From Crystallibacter permensis (GTDB lineage: Bacteria; Actinomycetota; Actinomycetes; Actinomycetales; Micrococcaceae): a DNA stretch of 64,000 bases. The DNA lies in contig NZ_JAODLR010000024.1 of NCBI RefSeq assembly GCF_025960875.1, positions 1 through 64,000 of the forward strand, written 5' to 3'. The position numbers and the translations under genes were made by a program. Positions 33,216-44,100 of the stretch are shown one piece after another (position 1 is the first letter of the stretch; every line of letters begins with the position of its first letter). Below the pieces are notes generated by a model. The model did not search any database. It was given only the letters and a program-made list of their open reading frames with translations, and was not told the DNA's origin.

Positions 33216-34310
33216 GTGACCGCAGTGCAGTCCACCAGTTCCACGACCAACAAGGTCCTGGGCCATCCGCTGAACGCCTGGTACGTCGCGGGCTGGGACC
33301 ACGAAGTGACGCGTAAGCCGATGTCCCGCCGCGTGGCGAACCGTCCGCTCGCGCTGTACCGCACGGAGGACGGCAAGGCTGTTGCCTTGGCGGATGCGTG
33401 CTGGCACCGCCTGGCGCCGCTGTCGATGGGCAAGACGATGGGCAAGGACGGGATCCAGTGCCCGTATCACGGCATCGTCTACAACTCGGCCGGCCGGTGC
33501 GTGTCCATGCCGGCCCAGGAGACGATCAATCCCAGTGCCACGGTGCCGTCCTTCCCTGTGGTGGAGCGCTACCGCTATGTCTGGGTCTGGCTGGGCGATC
33601 CCACCAAGGCGGATCCGGACCTGGTGCCGGACATGCACCAGGTGTCCTCGGAGGAGTGGGCCGGCGACGGCGAAACCATCCACGCCGACTGCAACTACCA
33701 GCTGGTGCTGGACAACCTGATGGACCTGACCCACGAGGAGTTTGTGCACTCGTCCTCGATCGGCCAGGAAGAGCTCAGCGAATCCGACTTCGTGGTCACC
33801 CACGACGGCAGCACCGTCACGGTCTCCCGCTGGATGCACAACATCGACGCGCCGCCGTTCTGGCTGAAGAACATGCGGGACAAGTTCCCCGGCTTCGAGG
33901 GCAAGGTGGACCGCTGGCAGATCATCACCTTCCAGGCCCCCTCGACCATCAACATCGACGTCGGCGTGGCCAAGGCCGGCACCGGCGCCCCGGAAGGGGA
34001 CCGCAGCCAGGGCGTCAACGGCTTTGTCATGAACACCATCACCCCGGAGACCGACCGGTCCTGCCACTACTTCTGGGCGTTCATGCGCAACTACCGGCTG
34101 GAAAGCCAGCTGATCACCACCCAGCTGCGAAACGGCGTGCACGGGGTGTTCGGCGAAGACGAGGAAATGCTCAAGGCCCAGCAGGCGGCGATTGACGCGA
34201 ACCCGGACTACGAGTTCTATAACCTCAACATCGACGCCGGCGGCATGTGGGTGCGCCGCCTGATCGAACGCATGCTCGAAGCCGAAGGACGCCTGGTCCC
34301 CACCGCGTAG
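33216..34310 (+). CDS. vanA: Vanillate O-demethylase oxygenase subunit
   Basis: The 364-residue Rieske oxygenase has the cluster ligands CWHRLAP and CPYHGI, and a mononuclear iron site in DLTHEEFVH. It demethylates vanillate to protocatechuate plus formaldehyde using electrons from VanB. The start is GTG with GGAAGGA upstream. The vanB gene follows 33 bases later. Isovanillate or related methoxybenzoates cannot be excluded from sequence alone. Confidence 0.9.
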   Translation: MTAVQSTSSTTNKVLGHPLNAWYVAGWDHEVTRKPMSRRVANRPLALYRTEDGKAVALADACWHRLAPLSMGKTMGKDGIQCPYHGIVYNSAGRCVSMPAQETINPSATVPSFPVVERYRYVWVWLGDPTKADPDLVPDMHQVSSEEWAGDGETIHADCNYQLVLDNLMDLTHEEFVHSSSIGQEELSESDFVVTHDGSTVTVSRWMHNIDAPPFWLKNMRDKFPGFEGKVDRWQIITFQAPSTINIDVGVAKAGTGAPEGDRSQGVNGFVMNTITPETDRSCHYFWAFMRNYRLESQLITTQLRNGVHGVFGEDEEMLKAQQAAIDANPDYEFYNLNIDAGGMWVRRLIERMLEAEGRLVPTA

Positions 34311-34343
34311 GGGCCGGCCACACGTGAGACAGGTTATGAACTA

Positions 34344-35357
34344 ATGGCAGCAACAAACGTCGAGGTCTGGCAGCAGGCAACTGTTGTCGAGGCCCGCGCC
34401 ATCGCCACCGACATCCAGCGCATCGTCCTGGAACCCGCCCTGCCCAGGCAGGCGGAGCCGGGCTCGCACGTGGACCTGAAGGTCATGATCGACGGCGAGC
34501 AGGACAAGCGCTCCTACTCCGTTGTCGAGTCCAGCGAGGACGGCAAGCGCCTGGTCATCAGCGTGATGAAGGCCCCGCAGTCCCGCGGAGGCTCGCTCTT
34601 CATGCACACGCTGAAGCCGGGCGACACCCTGGAGATCACCCGGCCGCTGCAGAACTTCCCGCTGCGCGTGGGCGCCGGCCGCTACATCCTGCTGGCCGGC
34701 GGCATCGGCATCACGGCCATGGTCAACATGGGCCGCGTGCTGAAGAACCTGAAGGCTAACTACACGTTCGTCTACGCCGGGCGGAACCGCGCCGCGATGG
34801 CCTACCTGCCCGAGCTGCAGGAACTGCACGGCGAGAACCTGGTGGTCCACGTCGATGACGAAGGCACCTCGCTGAAGGTGGACGAACTGGTCGCCTCCGC
34901 AGACCTGGACACCGAACTGTACATGTGCGGTCCCATCCGGCTGATGGATGTGGTCCGCCGCGCCTGGACCGAGCGGGAGCTGAACCTGCCGAACCTGCGC
35001 TACGAAACCTTCGGCAACTCCGGCTGGTACGACCCGGAAGAGTTCATCGTCCGGATCCCGCGGCTCGGCGTCGAGACCAAGGTCGGCCAGGGCCGCTCCA
35101 TGCTGGAGACCCTGGAAGACGCCGGCGTGGACATGATGTTCGACTGCCGCAAGGGCGAATGCGGGCTCTGCGAGGTGAGGATCCTGGAACTGGACGGCGC
35201 CGTGGACCACCGCGACGTGTTCTACTCCGAACGACAGCAGCACGCCGCGGCCAAAATGTGCTGCTGCGTCTCCCGCGCCGTCACCTCCAAGACCGGAGCC
35301 AAGGCCGACGCCGACCCGCACCGGGGACCGGCAGTCGTCACCATCGAAGTCTCCTGA
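34344..35357 (+). CDS. vanB: Vanillate O-demethylase ferredoxin reductase subunit
   Basis: The 337-residue reductase has FMN and NAD domains first (RSYSVVESSEDG, LLAGGIGITAMVNM, YMCGPIRLMD) and a C-terminal plant-type [2Fe-2S] domain (DCRKGECGLCEV, then MCCCVSRA). This order, the reverse of BenC, is typical of class IA phthalate/vanillate reductases. It supplies electrons to VanA. It lies in an operon with vanA and the MFS transporter gene. Confidence 0.92.
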   Translation: MAATNVEVWQQATVVEARAIATDIQRIVLEPALPRQAEPGSHVDLKVMIDGEQDKRSYSVVESSEDGKRLVISVMKAPQSRGGSLFMHTLKPGDTLEITRPLQNFPLRVGAGRYILLAGGIGITAMVNMGRVLKNLKANYTFVYAGRNRAAMAYLPELQELHGENLVVHVDDEGTSLKVDELVASADLDTELYMCGPIRLMDVVRRAWTERELNLPNLRYETFGNSGWYDPEEFIVRIPRLGVETKVGQGRSMLETLEDAGVDMMFDCRKGECGLCEVRILELDGAVDHRDVFYSERQQHAAAKMCCCVSRAVTSKTGAKADADPHRGPAVVTIEVS

Positions 35358-35416
35358 CCCAAGCCACCGGCAGCGAGCCCCCTTATTCGAGACAACTTCG
35401 AGAAAGACAGTATTGA

Positions 35417-36763
35417 ATGGAACTGCGCGAGCGGATCAATAAATCAGCCATGTCTCCTTACCAGTGGCTGATCATCGGACTGTGCGTCCTGCTGAACGCA
35501 CTCGACGGCTTCGACGTCATGGCCATGGCCTTTACCGCCACCAGCGTGACCAACGATTTCGGCCTCAGCGGCACGGAACTTGGCCTGTTGCTGAGCGCGG
35601 GGCTGGTGGGCATGGCCATCGGCTCCCTGGGGCTGGCGCCCTTTGCCGACATCGTCGGACGCCGTCCGATGATCCTGCTTTCGCTGGCCTTGTCGACGGG
35701 CGGCATGTTCCTGTCCGCGCTGGCGAACTCGGTCGTCGAACTTGGGCTGTGGCGGGTGGTCACTGGTCTCGGCGTGGGCGGCATCCTCGCCTGCACTAAT
35801 GTCATTGCGAGCGAGTACTCCTCGGACCGTTGGCGCGGCCTGGGCATCGGCATCTACACCGCTGGCTACGGCCTCGGCGCCACGCTGGGCGGCATGGCTG
35901 CCGTGTCGCTGCAGGGCAGCTATGGCTGGCGTTCGGTCTTCGTCTTCGGCGGCATTGCCACCGCTGCCGCGCTGGTGCTGCTGGCCGTTCTGCTGCCGGA
36001 GTCCGTGGACTTCCTGCTGAGCCGGCGCCCGCGCAAGGTGGTGGAGCGGCTGAACCGGATTGCCCGCCGCATCGGCCAACCTGCCGTCACGGACCTCGGC
36101 CCGGCCCACGGAGCCGCGGGACGAGCGAAGGGGCGCAACAAGGTCGGCGACCTGCTGGCCCCGGCGAACCGCCGCACCACGCTGTTGATCTGGCTGGCGT
36201 TCTTCGCCACGATGTTTGGTTTCTACTTCGTGAACAGCTGGACGCCGCGCCTGCTCGTCGAAGCCGGCATGACCACCGAGCAGGGCGTGGTGGGCGGCCT
36301 GATGCTGACCCTCGGCGGTACCTTCGGCTCCATCCTGTATGGAGTGCTCGCCACCAAATGGAGCAGCCGCGGTGTGTTCATCTGCTTCGCCGTGCTCTCG
36401 GCTGTGTCCATGGTGCTGTTCATCAGCTCGGCGGGCATCCTCGTGCTCGCGTTTGTCGCCGGTGTGGGTGTAGGCATGCTCATCAACGGCTGCATCGCCG
36501 GCCTCTACACGGTCACGCCGGCACTGTACGCCACCGAAACCCGCAGCACCGGCGTGGGCTGGGCGATCGGCGTCGGGCGCATCGGCGCCATCGTTGCCCC
36601 GATGATCACCGGCTCCCTGCTGGATGCCGACTGGAACCCGGTCCAGCTGTACCTGGGCGTCGGCGTGGTGGTCCTGGTTGCTGCCGTCGCGGTACGCCTG
36701 CTCGGACCGGTCCGCGAGAGCAGCGCCATCCGCCCCGAACTGGTGGACGCCTCCACCAAATAG
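35417..36763 (+). CDS. MFS aromatic acid/H+ symporter (AAHS family, VanK/PcaK-like)
   Basis: The 448-residue protein has twelve transmembrane helices. LDGFDVMAM in helix 1 is the acidic DGxD motif that marks AAHS transporters such as PcaK and BenK, and ADIVGRRPM is the MFS loop motif after helix 2. It is 59 bases after vanB, matching the vanABK order of Corynebacterium glutamicum, so vanillate or protocatechuate uptake is likely. A large imperfect hairpin follows the stop. Confidence 0.88.
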   Translation: MELRERINKSAMSPYQWLIIGLCVLLNALDGFDVMAMAFTATSVTNDFGLSGTELGLLLSAGLVGMAIGSLGLAPFADIVGRRPMILLSLALSTGGMFLSALANSVVELGLWRVVTGLGVGGILACTNVIASEYSSDRWRGLGIGIYTAGYGLGATLGGMAAVSLQGSYGWRSVFVFGGIATAAALVLLAVLLPESVDFLLSRRPRKVVERLNRIARRIGQPAVTDLGPAHGAAGRAKGRNKVGDLLAPANRRTTLLIWLAFFATMFGFYFVNSWTPRLLVEAGMTTEQGVVGGLMLTLGGTFGSILYGVLATKWSSRGVFICFAVLSAVSMVLFISSAGILVLAFVAGVGVGMLINGCIAGLYTVTPALYATETRSTGVGWAIGVGRIGAIVAPMITGSLLDADWNPVQLYLGVGVVVLVAAVAVRLLGPVRESSAIRPELVDASTK

Positions 36764-36770
36764 GCAAAGT

Positions 36771-36842
36771 ACGACGGCGGTCCCCACCTTTGGCAGGCGA
36801 AACCCAGGCTTCGCAGTACACCAGGTGAGGGGCCGCCGTCGT
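36771..36842. terminator. Long imperfect hairpin between convergent MFS genes
   Basis: ACGACGGCGG (36771-36780) plus CCCC/ACCT pairs with 36823-36842, with small bulges, and an inner GCGAA/TTCGC stem lies in the loop. It serves both convergent transporter genes. Confidence 0.6.
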
Positions 36843-36867
36843 CGTTATTGGTAGTGGGTTTGGCCGG

Positions 36868-38151
36868 CTACGCTTCCGCCGCTTGGTCCGCCGGTGCCAG
36901 CGTCCGTTCGAGCGGGTGCTCGATCTCGTTCCGCAGCATCCGGCCGCAGGCAATCGCGATCACGGAGAGCACCGGCGACGCCAGCCCGACCAGCAGGAAG
37001 ATCAGCCAGATCGGAATGATCTCGCCCAGCGGCCCGGCCAGCGCCATGGACACCGGCATCAGCGCCAGCGAGACGAAGAAGTCCAGGCTGGAGATGCGGC
37101 CGAGCAGATGGGACGGGACGCGGCGCTGGAGCAGGGTTCCCCAGATCACCATGCCCGCGCTGCCGGTGGCACCCATGACGAACAACGCGCAGGCCATCAC
37201 CCAGAAGCTGTCGGTGAAGCCGAGGATGGCCAGCGGCATGATGCCGGCGCCCCACATCATGATCATCACGCTCAGGTAGCGGCGGGGGAGCGGCAGGGAG
37301 GCCGTCACGATCGCGCCGATCGCCCCGCCTGCTCCGAAGATGCCCAGCAGGAAGCCGAAGGTACTGGCGTCGCCGTCGAGCTGTGCGGCGACGGCGAAGG
37401 GCAGCAGCACCTCGATCGGCCCGATGAAAATGAGCGTCGCGACCACGGCCCACAGCAGCGTCCAGAGCAACCAGGGCGTCTTGACCGTGTAGGCGACGCC
37501 TTCCTTCAGGTCAGCTAGGACGGAACCCTTGGCAGGTGCGACGGCTCCGCCCTCCGGCGCGGGTTCGGCGCCGAGGAAGCACAGGATCACCAGGGCCGCG
37601 AGGTGGCAGAAGCTGATCCAACCGATCGCGGCGGCCGGCGAGAATGCCGCCACCACCATGCCCGCGGCGGCGGGACCGGCGGCCTGCTGGAGCAGCGGCC
37701 GGATGGTTCCTTCCATGCCGTTGGCAGCCAGCAGATCGTCCGCCGGCAGGATCCGCGGCAGGATCGCCGAGTAGGCCGGGAAGAAGAACGCCGCGCCAAC
37801 ACCCAGCAGGAAGGCGGCGGCCGCCAGATGCCACAGCTGCAGCCGGTCCGTGAGCGCCAAAAAGCTGACCGCGCCGATAGCGGCCAGGTTGACGGCCTCC
37901 ACGGCAAGGATGAGCCGGCGCCGCGGCAGCCGGTCGGCGGCGATGCCGCCCAGCAGCACAAAAGCCAGCAAACCGACGCTCGAGCAGGTGGCCACGATGG
38001 ACAGCTCGGCCGGACCGCCGCCCAAGTGGATGACCTGGTACACCATGGCGACGGCCCACATGCCGGTGCCGAAAATGGAGATCGCCAGGGCGGCGATCAG
38101 CACGCGGTAGTTGTGGTGTGCAAAGGGGCGCAGCGCGCGCGGCACGGACAT
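36868..38151 (-). CDS. MFS exporter, EntS/MFS_3-like (copy 2)
   Basis: The 427-residue twelve-helix protein is a close paralogue of the transporter at 9079: VYQVIHLGGGPAELS, GGIAADRLPRRR, FFPAYSAILPRILP, NGMEGTIRPLLQQAAGPA and SLDFFVSLALMPVSMALAGP recur almost unchanged. It should be a proton-driven exporter of small molecules. ATG at 38151 is chosen because GAGGAA lies just upstream; an earlier in-frame codon at 38196 lacks a ribosome site. It is convergent with the AAHS transporter gene. Substrate unknown. Confidence 0.85.
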   Translation of the reverse strand: MSVPRALRPFAHHNYRVLIAALAISIFGTGMWAVAMVYQVIHLGGGPAELSIVATCSSVGLLAFVLLGGIAADRLPRRRLILAVEAVNLAAIGAVSFLALTDRLQLWHLAAAAFLLGVGAAFFFPAYSAILPRILPADDLLAANGMEGTIRPLLQQAAGPAAAGMVVAAFSPAAAIGWISFCHLAALVILCFLGAEPAPEGGAVAPAKGSVLADLKEGVAYTVKTPWLLWTLLWAVVATLIFIGPIEVLLPFAVAAQLDGDASTFGFLLGIFGAGGAIGAIVTASLPLPRRYLSVMIMMWGAGIMPLAILGFTDSFWVMACALFVMGATGSAGMVIWGTLLQRRVPSHLLGRISSLDFFVSLALMPVSMALAGPLGEIIPIWLIFLLVGLASPVLSVIAIACGRMLRNEIEHPLERTLAPADQAAEA

Positions 38152-38242
38152 GGGTGTTCCTCGGATGGTTGAGCGGAAGTACCAGTATCCGCCCAAGTGA
38201 TTGGGAAAATCAAATCACTTTTAGTTGCTGGTGGAAAACAAC

Positions 38243-38280
38243 GTCCGACGGCGGCACTTTGGTGAGTGCCGCCGTCGGAC
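38243..38280. terminator. Terminator downstream of putP
   Basis: A 16-bp perfect stem (38243-38258 with 38265-38280) with a 6-base loop lies 58 bases past the putP stop. The stem contains the recurring CCGACGGCGGC core. Confidence 0.7.
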
Positions 38281-38337
38281 ATTTGCTGTGCTTTAGGCGC
38301 CGACAGCCGCCTCAGCGGGAGCGGCCGGCCGCCACGG

Positions 38338-39852
38338 TTATCTCTCTGTAGCGGTCACGGGCGCGGGCGCCGGCGCTGGCGCATTGGCGCGGACCACGGC
38401 TTCGTCGAATTCCGCTTCGATCTCGGCATTGGGCTTGTAGGTCATCAGGCTGACCACCACCGCAACGATCACGTTCAGGATGAAGCCCGGAACAATCTCG
38501 TACATGGTTTCCGTCAGCGCCGAATTGCCCCACCAGAAGACGGTGACCGCACCGGCGACCATGCCGGCAAGGGCGCCGGGCATGGTGAGCTTGCGCCAGT
38601 AGAGCGAGAGGATGACAGTCGGGCCGAAGGAGGCGCCGAAGCCGGCCCAGGCGAAGGCTACCAGCCCAAGGATCGTGTCGTTCTGGCTCCAGGCCAGAGC
38701 CATGGCGATGAGGGAGACGACCAGTACGCCCATCCGGCCCAGCATCACCTGCGCCTTGGCCGAGGCCTGCTTCTTGCTGATGATCTTGTACAGGTCCTCG
38801 ACCAGTGCCGACGAGCAGACAATCAGCTGGGACGAGAGGGTACTCATGATCGCGGCCAGTACGGCAGCGAGCACCACGCCGGCAATGAACGGGTGGAAGA
38901 GGATCTGGGCCAGATCCAGGAACACCGATTCCGGATCCGCCAGCGTAGCGTCCGGGTTCTGCTGGAAGTAGGCGAGGCCGACGAGGGCCGTGGCTACGGC
39001 GCCAAGTACGGTCAGGATCATCCAGCCGATACCGATGCGGCGGCCCGCCTTGGCATCGGCGGCCGAGCGCATCGCCATAAAGCGGACAATGATATGCGGC
39101 TGGCCGAAGTAGCCCAACCCCCATGCTGCCGCCGAGATGCCGGCCACGAGCGTGCCGCCGGCGAACAGGCTCAGGAAGTTCGGATCCACCTCGCGGATCG
39201 AGTCGAAGGTTGCGCCGATGCCGCCGGTGGCGACAACGCCTACGATCGGGACGATCAGCAGCGCCAGGAACATCAAAATGCCCTGGGCAACATCCGTGAA
39301 CGTTGCGCCCATGAAACCGCCGAAGAGCGTGTACAGCACGGTGACGCCGCTGACAAGCAGCATGCCGGTCAGGTAGCTGGAGCCGAAGGAGGCCTCGAAG
39401 AATACGCCGCCGGCCACCATGCCCGAGGAGACGTAGAAGGTGAAGAACGCCAGGATGATGACGCCGGAGGCGACCCGGAGGATGTGGGTCTTGTCCTTGA
39501 GCCGGTTATCGAAGAAGCTCGGCACCGTGATCGAATTGTTGGAGACCTCGGTGTAGGCGCGCAGCCGCGGAGCGACGAACTTCCAGTTCAGCCAGGCTCC
39601 GATGGTCAGGCCGATGGCGATCCAGGCCTCGAACAAGCCGCCCACGTAGAGGGCGCCGGGCAGGCCCATCAGGAGCCAGCCGGACATGTCGGAGGCGCCG
39701 GCGCTCAGGGCCGCCACCCCCGGATGCAGGCCGCGGCCCGCGAGCATGTAGTCGTCCAGGTCGTCGGTGCGCCGGAAGGCCCACCACCCGATCGCAAGCA
39801 TCCCTGCCATGTACAGCGCCATGGCGATGATCTGATATATCTGGTCGTTCAC
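38338..39852 (-). CDS. putP: Sodium/proline symporter
   Basis: The 504-residue SSS-family transporter has about 13 transmembrane helices. It shows PutP-type segments: the N-terminal YMLAGRGLHPGVAALSAGAS and SDMSGWLLMGLPG for Na+/proline binding, and AAWGLGYFGQPHIIVRFMA. It imports proline with sodium. GTG at 39852 is chosen because GGAAGGA lies six bases before it; the longer frame to 39918 adds a poor N-terminus. A hairpin terminator lies downstream. Confidence 0.88.
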   Translation of the reverse strand: MNDQIYQIIAMALYMAGMLAIGWWAFRRTDDLDDYMLAGRGLHPGVAALSAGASDMSGWLLMGLPGALYVGGLFEAWIAIGLTIGAWLNWKFVAPRLRAYTEVSNNSITVPSFFDNRLKDKTHILRVASGVIILAFFTFYVSSGMVAGGVFFEASFGSSYLTGMLLVSGVTVLYTLFGGFMGATFTDVAQGILMFLALLIVPIVGVVATGGIGATFDSIREVDPNFLSLFAGGTLVAGISAAAWGLGYFGQPHIIVRFMAMRSAADAKAGRRIGIGWMILTVLGAVATALVGLAYFQQNPDATLADPESVFLDLAQILFHPFIAGVVLAAVLAAIMSTLSSQLIVCSSALVEDLYKIISKKQASAKAQVMLGRMGVLVVSLIAMALAWSQNDTILGLVAFAWAGFGASFGPTVILSLYWRKLTMPGALAGMVAGAVTVFWWGNSALTETMYEIVPGFILNVIVAVVVSLMTYKPNAEIEAEFDEAVVRANAPAPAPAPVTATER

Positions 39853-39995
39853 GAGGTGTCCTTCCGGGGTGACCGGGTGGGGTTGAGTGAGCCTGTCCAG
39901 TATTCCAGCGACCTGCATGTGACGCCAATAACGATGACCCGGCAGCTTGTCCAGCGTCCGCTCCCAATACGTGCCACCCTACGCCGAAAGTTTCG

Positions 39996-41195
39996 TCAGG
40001 TCAGCCGGTCCCGTGCCCATTCCCACTGGATGTGCTCCTGTTCCAGCCGCACTGCGGTCCCATACGTGTGGTTGCCCAGCGCGGCGTAAACCTCAGCTTC
40101 GTCGGGGGACAACCGGGTCAAGACCGCACGCGAGGGCTTGGTTTCGGTGCCCCAGAATTCCTTGTGTGCCAGCAGTGTCTCCAGGTCCATCAAGACGCTG
40201 CGGACATGCGGATGGGCGGACCGCAGCTGGTCCAGGATCCGGAAGCCGTGGGTATCCAGGTCTCCCCAGTAGAGTACTTCGCAGTCCCGGAGCCATCCCG
40301 CCTCGCTGAGGGAAGAGAAGCCGTAGCCGCCGCCAAATAGCGCCAACGTTCCGGGCCGCTCGGGCAGCGCGAGGAAGTTGACCTGGTTTTCGGTCACGAT
40401 CACGGTCCGCACGGGAAGGTTGAGCGTGGCGAACGCGGCAGCCGTGACGGTCAGATCCCGGGCGGCACCGAGCAGCGGCAGGTGCGGGTCAAGCATGCGG
40501 AAGCGCACCAGCTCCGGTGCGGACAGGAAGCCGTGCCGTGCGGCGAACCGGGCTCCCGGGACGGGACCGGCGGGATCCGCAACACCGCCGCCGGGAACAC
40601 CGGCCGGACGAAGAGCGGCCACCATCTCGTCAATGGTCCGCCGGTGGTTCTCGATGAACTTCGTGTGGACGCCGGGCAAGCTGAGCTGGCGAAGGTAGAT
40701 GCCCGGCTGCGGATGATCGCGAAGCCAGAGGGCGACTCTCGCCGCCATCAGCGCGGCCGTGTCGAGCTCGAGCAGCGCAATCGGCCGTTTGGCTGCCCAC
40801 TGCTGGAGGGCAGGTTTCAGCTCGGCGAGCTGCGCCGCAAGTCCCAGGAACCGGCCGGCTTGCCGCCGCTTGCCGATGAAATCGATCTCGTCCTGCGCCG
40901 TCTCGAACACCACGGCGGCCGGAACGCTGTTGGCGCCAACCGTAGTCCGGCCCACCGTGGCCGTTTCCACGGCCAGGCCGGACAAGCCGGCATACAGTGC
41001 GGCAGCCCAGCCGCGTGCGGCAGTGTACTCGTCCCGCAGCTCGGTGGCGCTCGGGTGTTTCAATGCACGACGGCGAGGGTAGGCTTCCGTGGGCAGCAGC
41101 AACTCCCGCAGCAGGTCACCTTTGTGCCAGGCCTTTTGCGAAGCAGCCCGCAGATCATCGAGTGACGTCCACCGGGCTGGGGCATCAGCCGGCAC
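39996..41195 (-). CDS. jetD: Wadjet nuclease subunit JetD (DUF3322/DUF2220)
   Basis: The 399-residue protein has an N-terminal DUF3322-like domain and a C-terminal TOPRIM-like DUF2220 domain, with the acidic residues in IVTENQVNFLALP and GDLDTHGFRIL (about residues 295-345). JetD is the endonuclease that cleaves the circular plasmid once the JetABC motor has extruded it. The start is GTG, overlapping the jetC stop by 11 bases. It is the last gene of the jetABCD operon. Confidence 0.9.
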   Translation of the reverse strand: MPADAPARWTSLDDLRAASQKAWHKGDLLRELLLPTEAYPRRRALKHPSATELRDEYTAARGWAAALYAGLSGLAVETATVGRTTVGANSVPAAVVFETAQDEIDFIGKRRQAGRFLGLAAQLAELKPALQQWAAKRPIALLELDTAALMAARVALWLRDHPQPGIYLRQLSLPGVHTKFIENHRRTIDEMVAALRPAGVPGGGVADPAGPVPGARFAARHGFLSAPELVRFRMLDPHLPLLGAARDLTVTAAAFATLNLPVRTVIVTENQVNFLALPERPGTLALFGGGYGFSSLSEAGWLRDCEVLYWGDLDTHGFRILDQLRSAHPHVRSVLMDLETLLAHKEFWGTETKPSRAVLTRLSPDEAEVYAALGNHTYGTAVRLEQEHIQWEWARDRLT

Positions 41196-44100
41196 GGCGC
41201 TCGCGTTCCTCGCGGTACTCCTGGATGGTCATGTTCCGCAGCTGGGAATCGTCCCCGTTCGGGTTGGCCACAAAACCCACATTGGAGACGTGCGGTTCGA
41301 TGACATGGATCTTCTGCAATGGAGTGACGATGAGCAGCTGCAGCTGCATCCGCCGGAACAGTTCAAGGCCGTAGCGGGCGGATTCGTCCGAGCCTCGGCC
41401 GAACGCTTCGTCGATAACCACGAAACGGAAACTCCGGTTGCTTCCCGCGGAAGCACCGGCCTTGAGCGCAGAGCCCAGGCCGAACTGGAAGGCCAAGGCT
41501 GCGGCGAGGATGGTGTAGGCCAGTTTTTCCTTCTGGCCGCCGGATTTGCCGCCGGAGTCCGTGAAGTGCTCGTGCTCTTCGCCGGTCTCGGTCCATTTTT
41601 CCGAGGCGGAGAAGGTGAACCAGTTCCGCACGTCGGTCACCTTCGCGGTCCAGCGCTCGTCCAGACTGGTCAGCCCCTCCCGGCCGCGGAAGCGGTTCAC
41701 CAGCTTTTCCACCTGCAGGAACTTCTGCTCCGAGTACTGGTCATCATTGCCGAGCGTGCCCTCGGAACAGGCACGGAGGTCGATGCCGAATTCGCGCACG
41801 TCCGCGTCCGAGGTGTTCTGGTGTTCGAGCTGGATGTGCCGGCCGGGATTGTACTCGATGGTGGCCAGGGAACGGTTGATCTCCCCGATGCGGCCCATGA
41901 TGTCCTGCCGCCGGGATTCGAGGAAGGCGTTGAAGGCCACCACCTCGTGGATGGTGTTCTGGTTCAGCGAGTCCTTGAAATGTTCCTCGAACCGCGGCAG
42001 GTCATTGCTGACCAATTGGTCCAGCAGCCGGTTGTACTCGCCCGCGGCATCTAGGGCGGCGTCGATCTCCGTGGTTTCGTTCGGATACTTGTTGCGGAAC
42101 GCCTGCATTAGTCCGACCGTGCGTTCCGCGGAACGGGCGATCTGTTTGTTCAGGGCGTCGATAGTGTCGGTGAGACCGGACCGTACCGTACTTTCGGTAC
42201 GGTCGGTGTTCTTGTAGGTCAGCGATGCCTCGCCGAGGACCGCGGAGGCGAGCTTTTCCAACTCGGCGAGCAGACCGACGTCGTTGGTCAGCGGTGTCTC
42301 GGCCAGGATGGACCGGCACTCGGTGATCGCCTCGGCTATGTCCTTGGCGGCATTCTCGTTGGCGCCGATGCGTTTTTGCAGTTCGTTGGACTTCTTGTCC
42401 TGCTTCTCCAGCCGTTCGCTGGTTTCCCGCTCGCGGGCAGCAAGCTGCTGGAGGACGTCGTTGGCGGCTTCGAGTGCAGCTTTCTCCGTCTTCAGCTCCT
42501 CGATCCGGCGTGCAGTGAGCTGCCAGCTGAGCTCGGCGAACTCCTTGACACCGCGGACGGTGCCGAGCTGCTGCTGTTGCTGGCCCAGCTCTCCGAGTGC
42601 CGCGTCGACTTTGGTGAGTCCGGCGTCGGCGCTGCGGATCTGCCCCTGGGCTTCCTCCAGCTCGGTGTGGAACCGGCTGATCTTGGCGTGGTTGTCCCAG
42701 CCCAGCACGTAGTTCCGCCGGTCCTGCAGGTCCCGCCTGTCATCCTTCTCGTGCCGCCCGCGGCCGCCCTTGAGCTGGCCGTTGATGGTCAGTGCCTTCG
42801 GGAAGCGGCGGAAATCCTCCAGCGATTCGCAGCACATGTGGTCGAAGCGGTGGTTCAGCTCGTTGAGCAGGAACTCGCGGAACGGGGTGCCTGGTTTGAT
42901 GCTGATTTTCGACGCAAGGGTGCCCGGCTCTGCGGCCTGGATGGCAGGTGCTTGGCCAACTTTGAGGTAGACGAGCCGGGCCCGCAGGTTGTTTGCGTCC
43001 ACCCAGCCGCTCACTGCCGCGTAGTGTTCCGCCGGCACCAGCAGGGACAGCGCGAAGCCATGCAGCGTCCGCTCCGCGGCTCCCTCCCAGGCCGACTCAC
43101 CGTCGCGCAGTCGCAGCAGTTCCCCGGCAAAGGGCAGGGCCGAATCGGGAATGCCAGTGCCGTCGCAAAGGCGGCGCCGGAGCTCAAGCTGCGGCCGGGG
43201 CAGCAGGTTCTGCCGTGACTGCAGGCTCTTGAGTTCCGCACGCAGGTCCTCGGCGCGGACCATGCCGGCGTCCCGCTTTTTGGAGAGATCCGTGCGCTGT
43301 TCCTGCAGTTCGCCGGCCCGCGTGGCCAGCTGCCGCTCGACGCCATCCAGCTGCGCCGCGTTGCCGTCGAACAGGACCCGGTCTTCGGGGATCTTGAGCC
43401 CGAGTGCTTCGGCGGCGTGCGAGTAGTTCTCGAAGCGTGCCCGCTGCGCCCGGGACTCCGCTTCCAGCCGCGTGATTTCGGCGTCGATCGCTGCGAGCCG
43501 GCCGCCGCCGTTAGTGCGGATGTCCTCCTGGATTCCGGCCAGCTCGTGCCGCAGCCGGGTCACCTCGGCGGCGAGCTTCTGTCCCTCTTCCTCGAGCCGG
43601 GTACCCGTGCGGGCCAGCTCCTGCTGGTGCTCCAGGCTCAGGTCGAGTTTTTGCGCGGTGAACCATGGATGCAGTTGGTCCCGCTGCGCCCGGCCGCGCC
43701 GGTCCCGTTCTTCGAGTTCCGCATGCTTGGCGGCGCCGTCCCGGATGGGAGTGAGCAGCTGGATCTGGTCCTTGGCCCGCAGCACCGCGTCATGGGCCTT
43801 CTTCAGGTCATCGAAGTGGTGTATCAGATTCTTGATCCGGGAGCCTACGTTGTCTTCTTCCAGCATGTTGGTGCGGACGAAGTGCGTGATGTTCTCCACC
43901 TGCTTCATGGAGACCGTCCGGTGGAACAGGTCCATGGCCTGGCTGCTGGTGATGCCGAACTGCCGTTTGAAGGCCGCCGCGTAGGGGTCGAAGGAATCGT
44001 GGACGGTGACGCCGGCGGCACGCAGCTTCTTCTTGAGCTTGGCCGGATCCTTGCCGAAGTCCGCGAAGTCCGCGACGATGGTCTGCTCGCCCTCGGCCAG

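Noticed and set aside
38266-40089. Plus-strand frame of 607 codons opposite putP
   Set aside because: Charged, motif-free sequence opposite a clear transporter gene.
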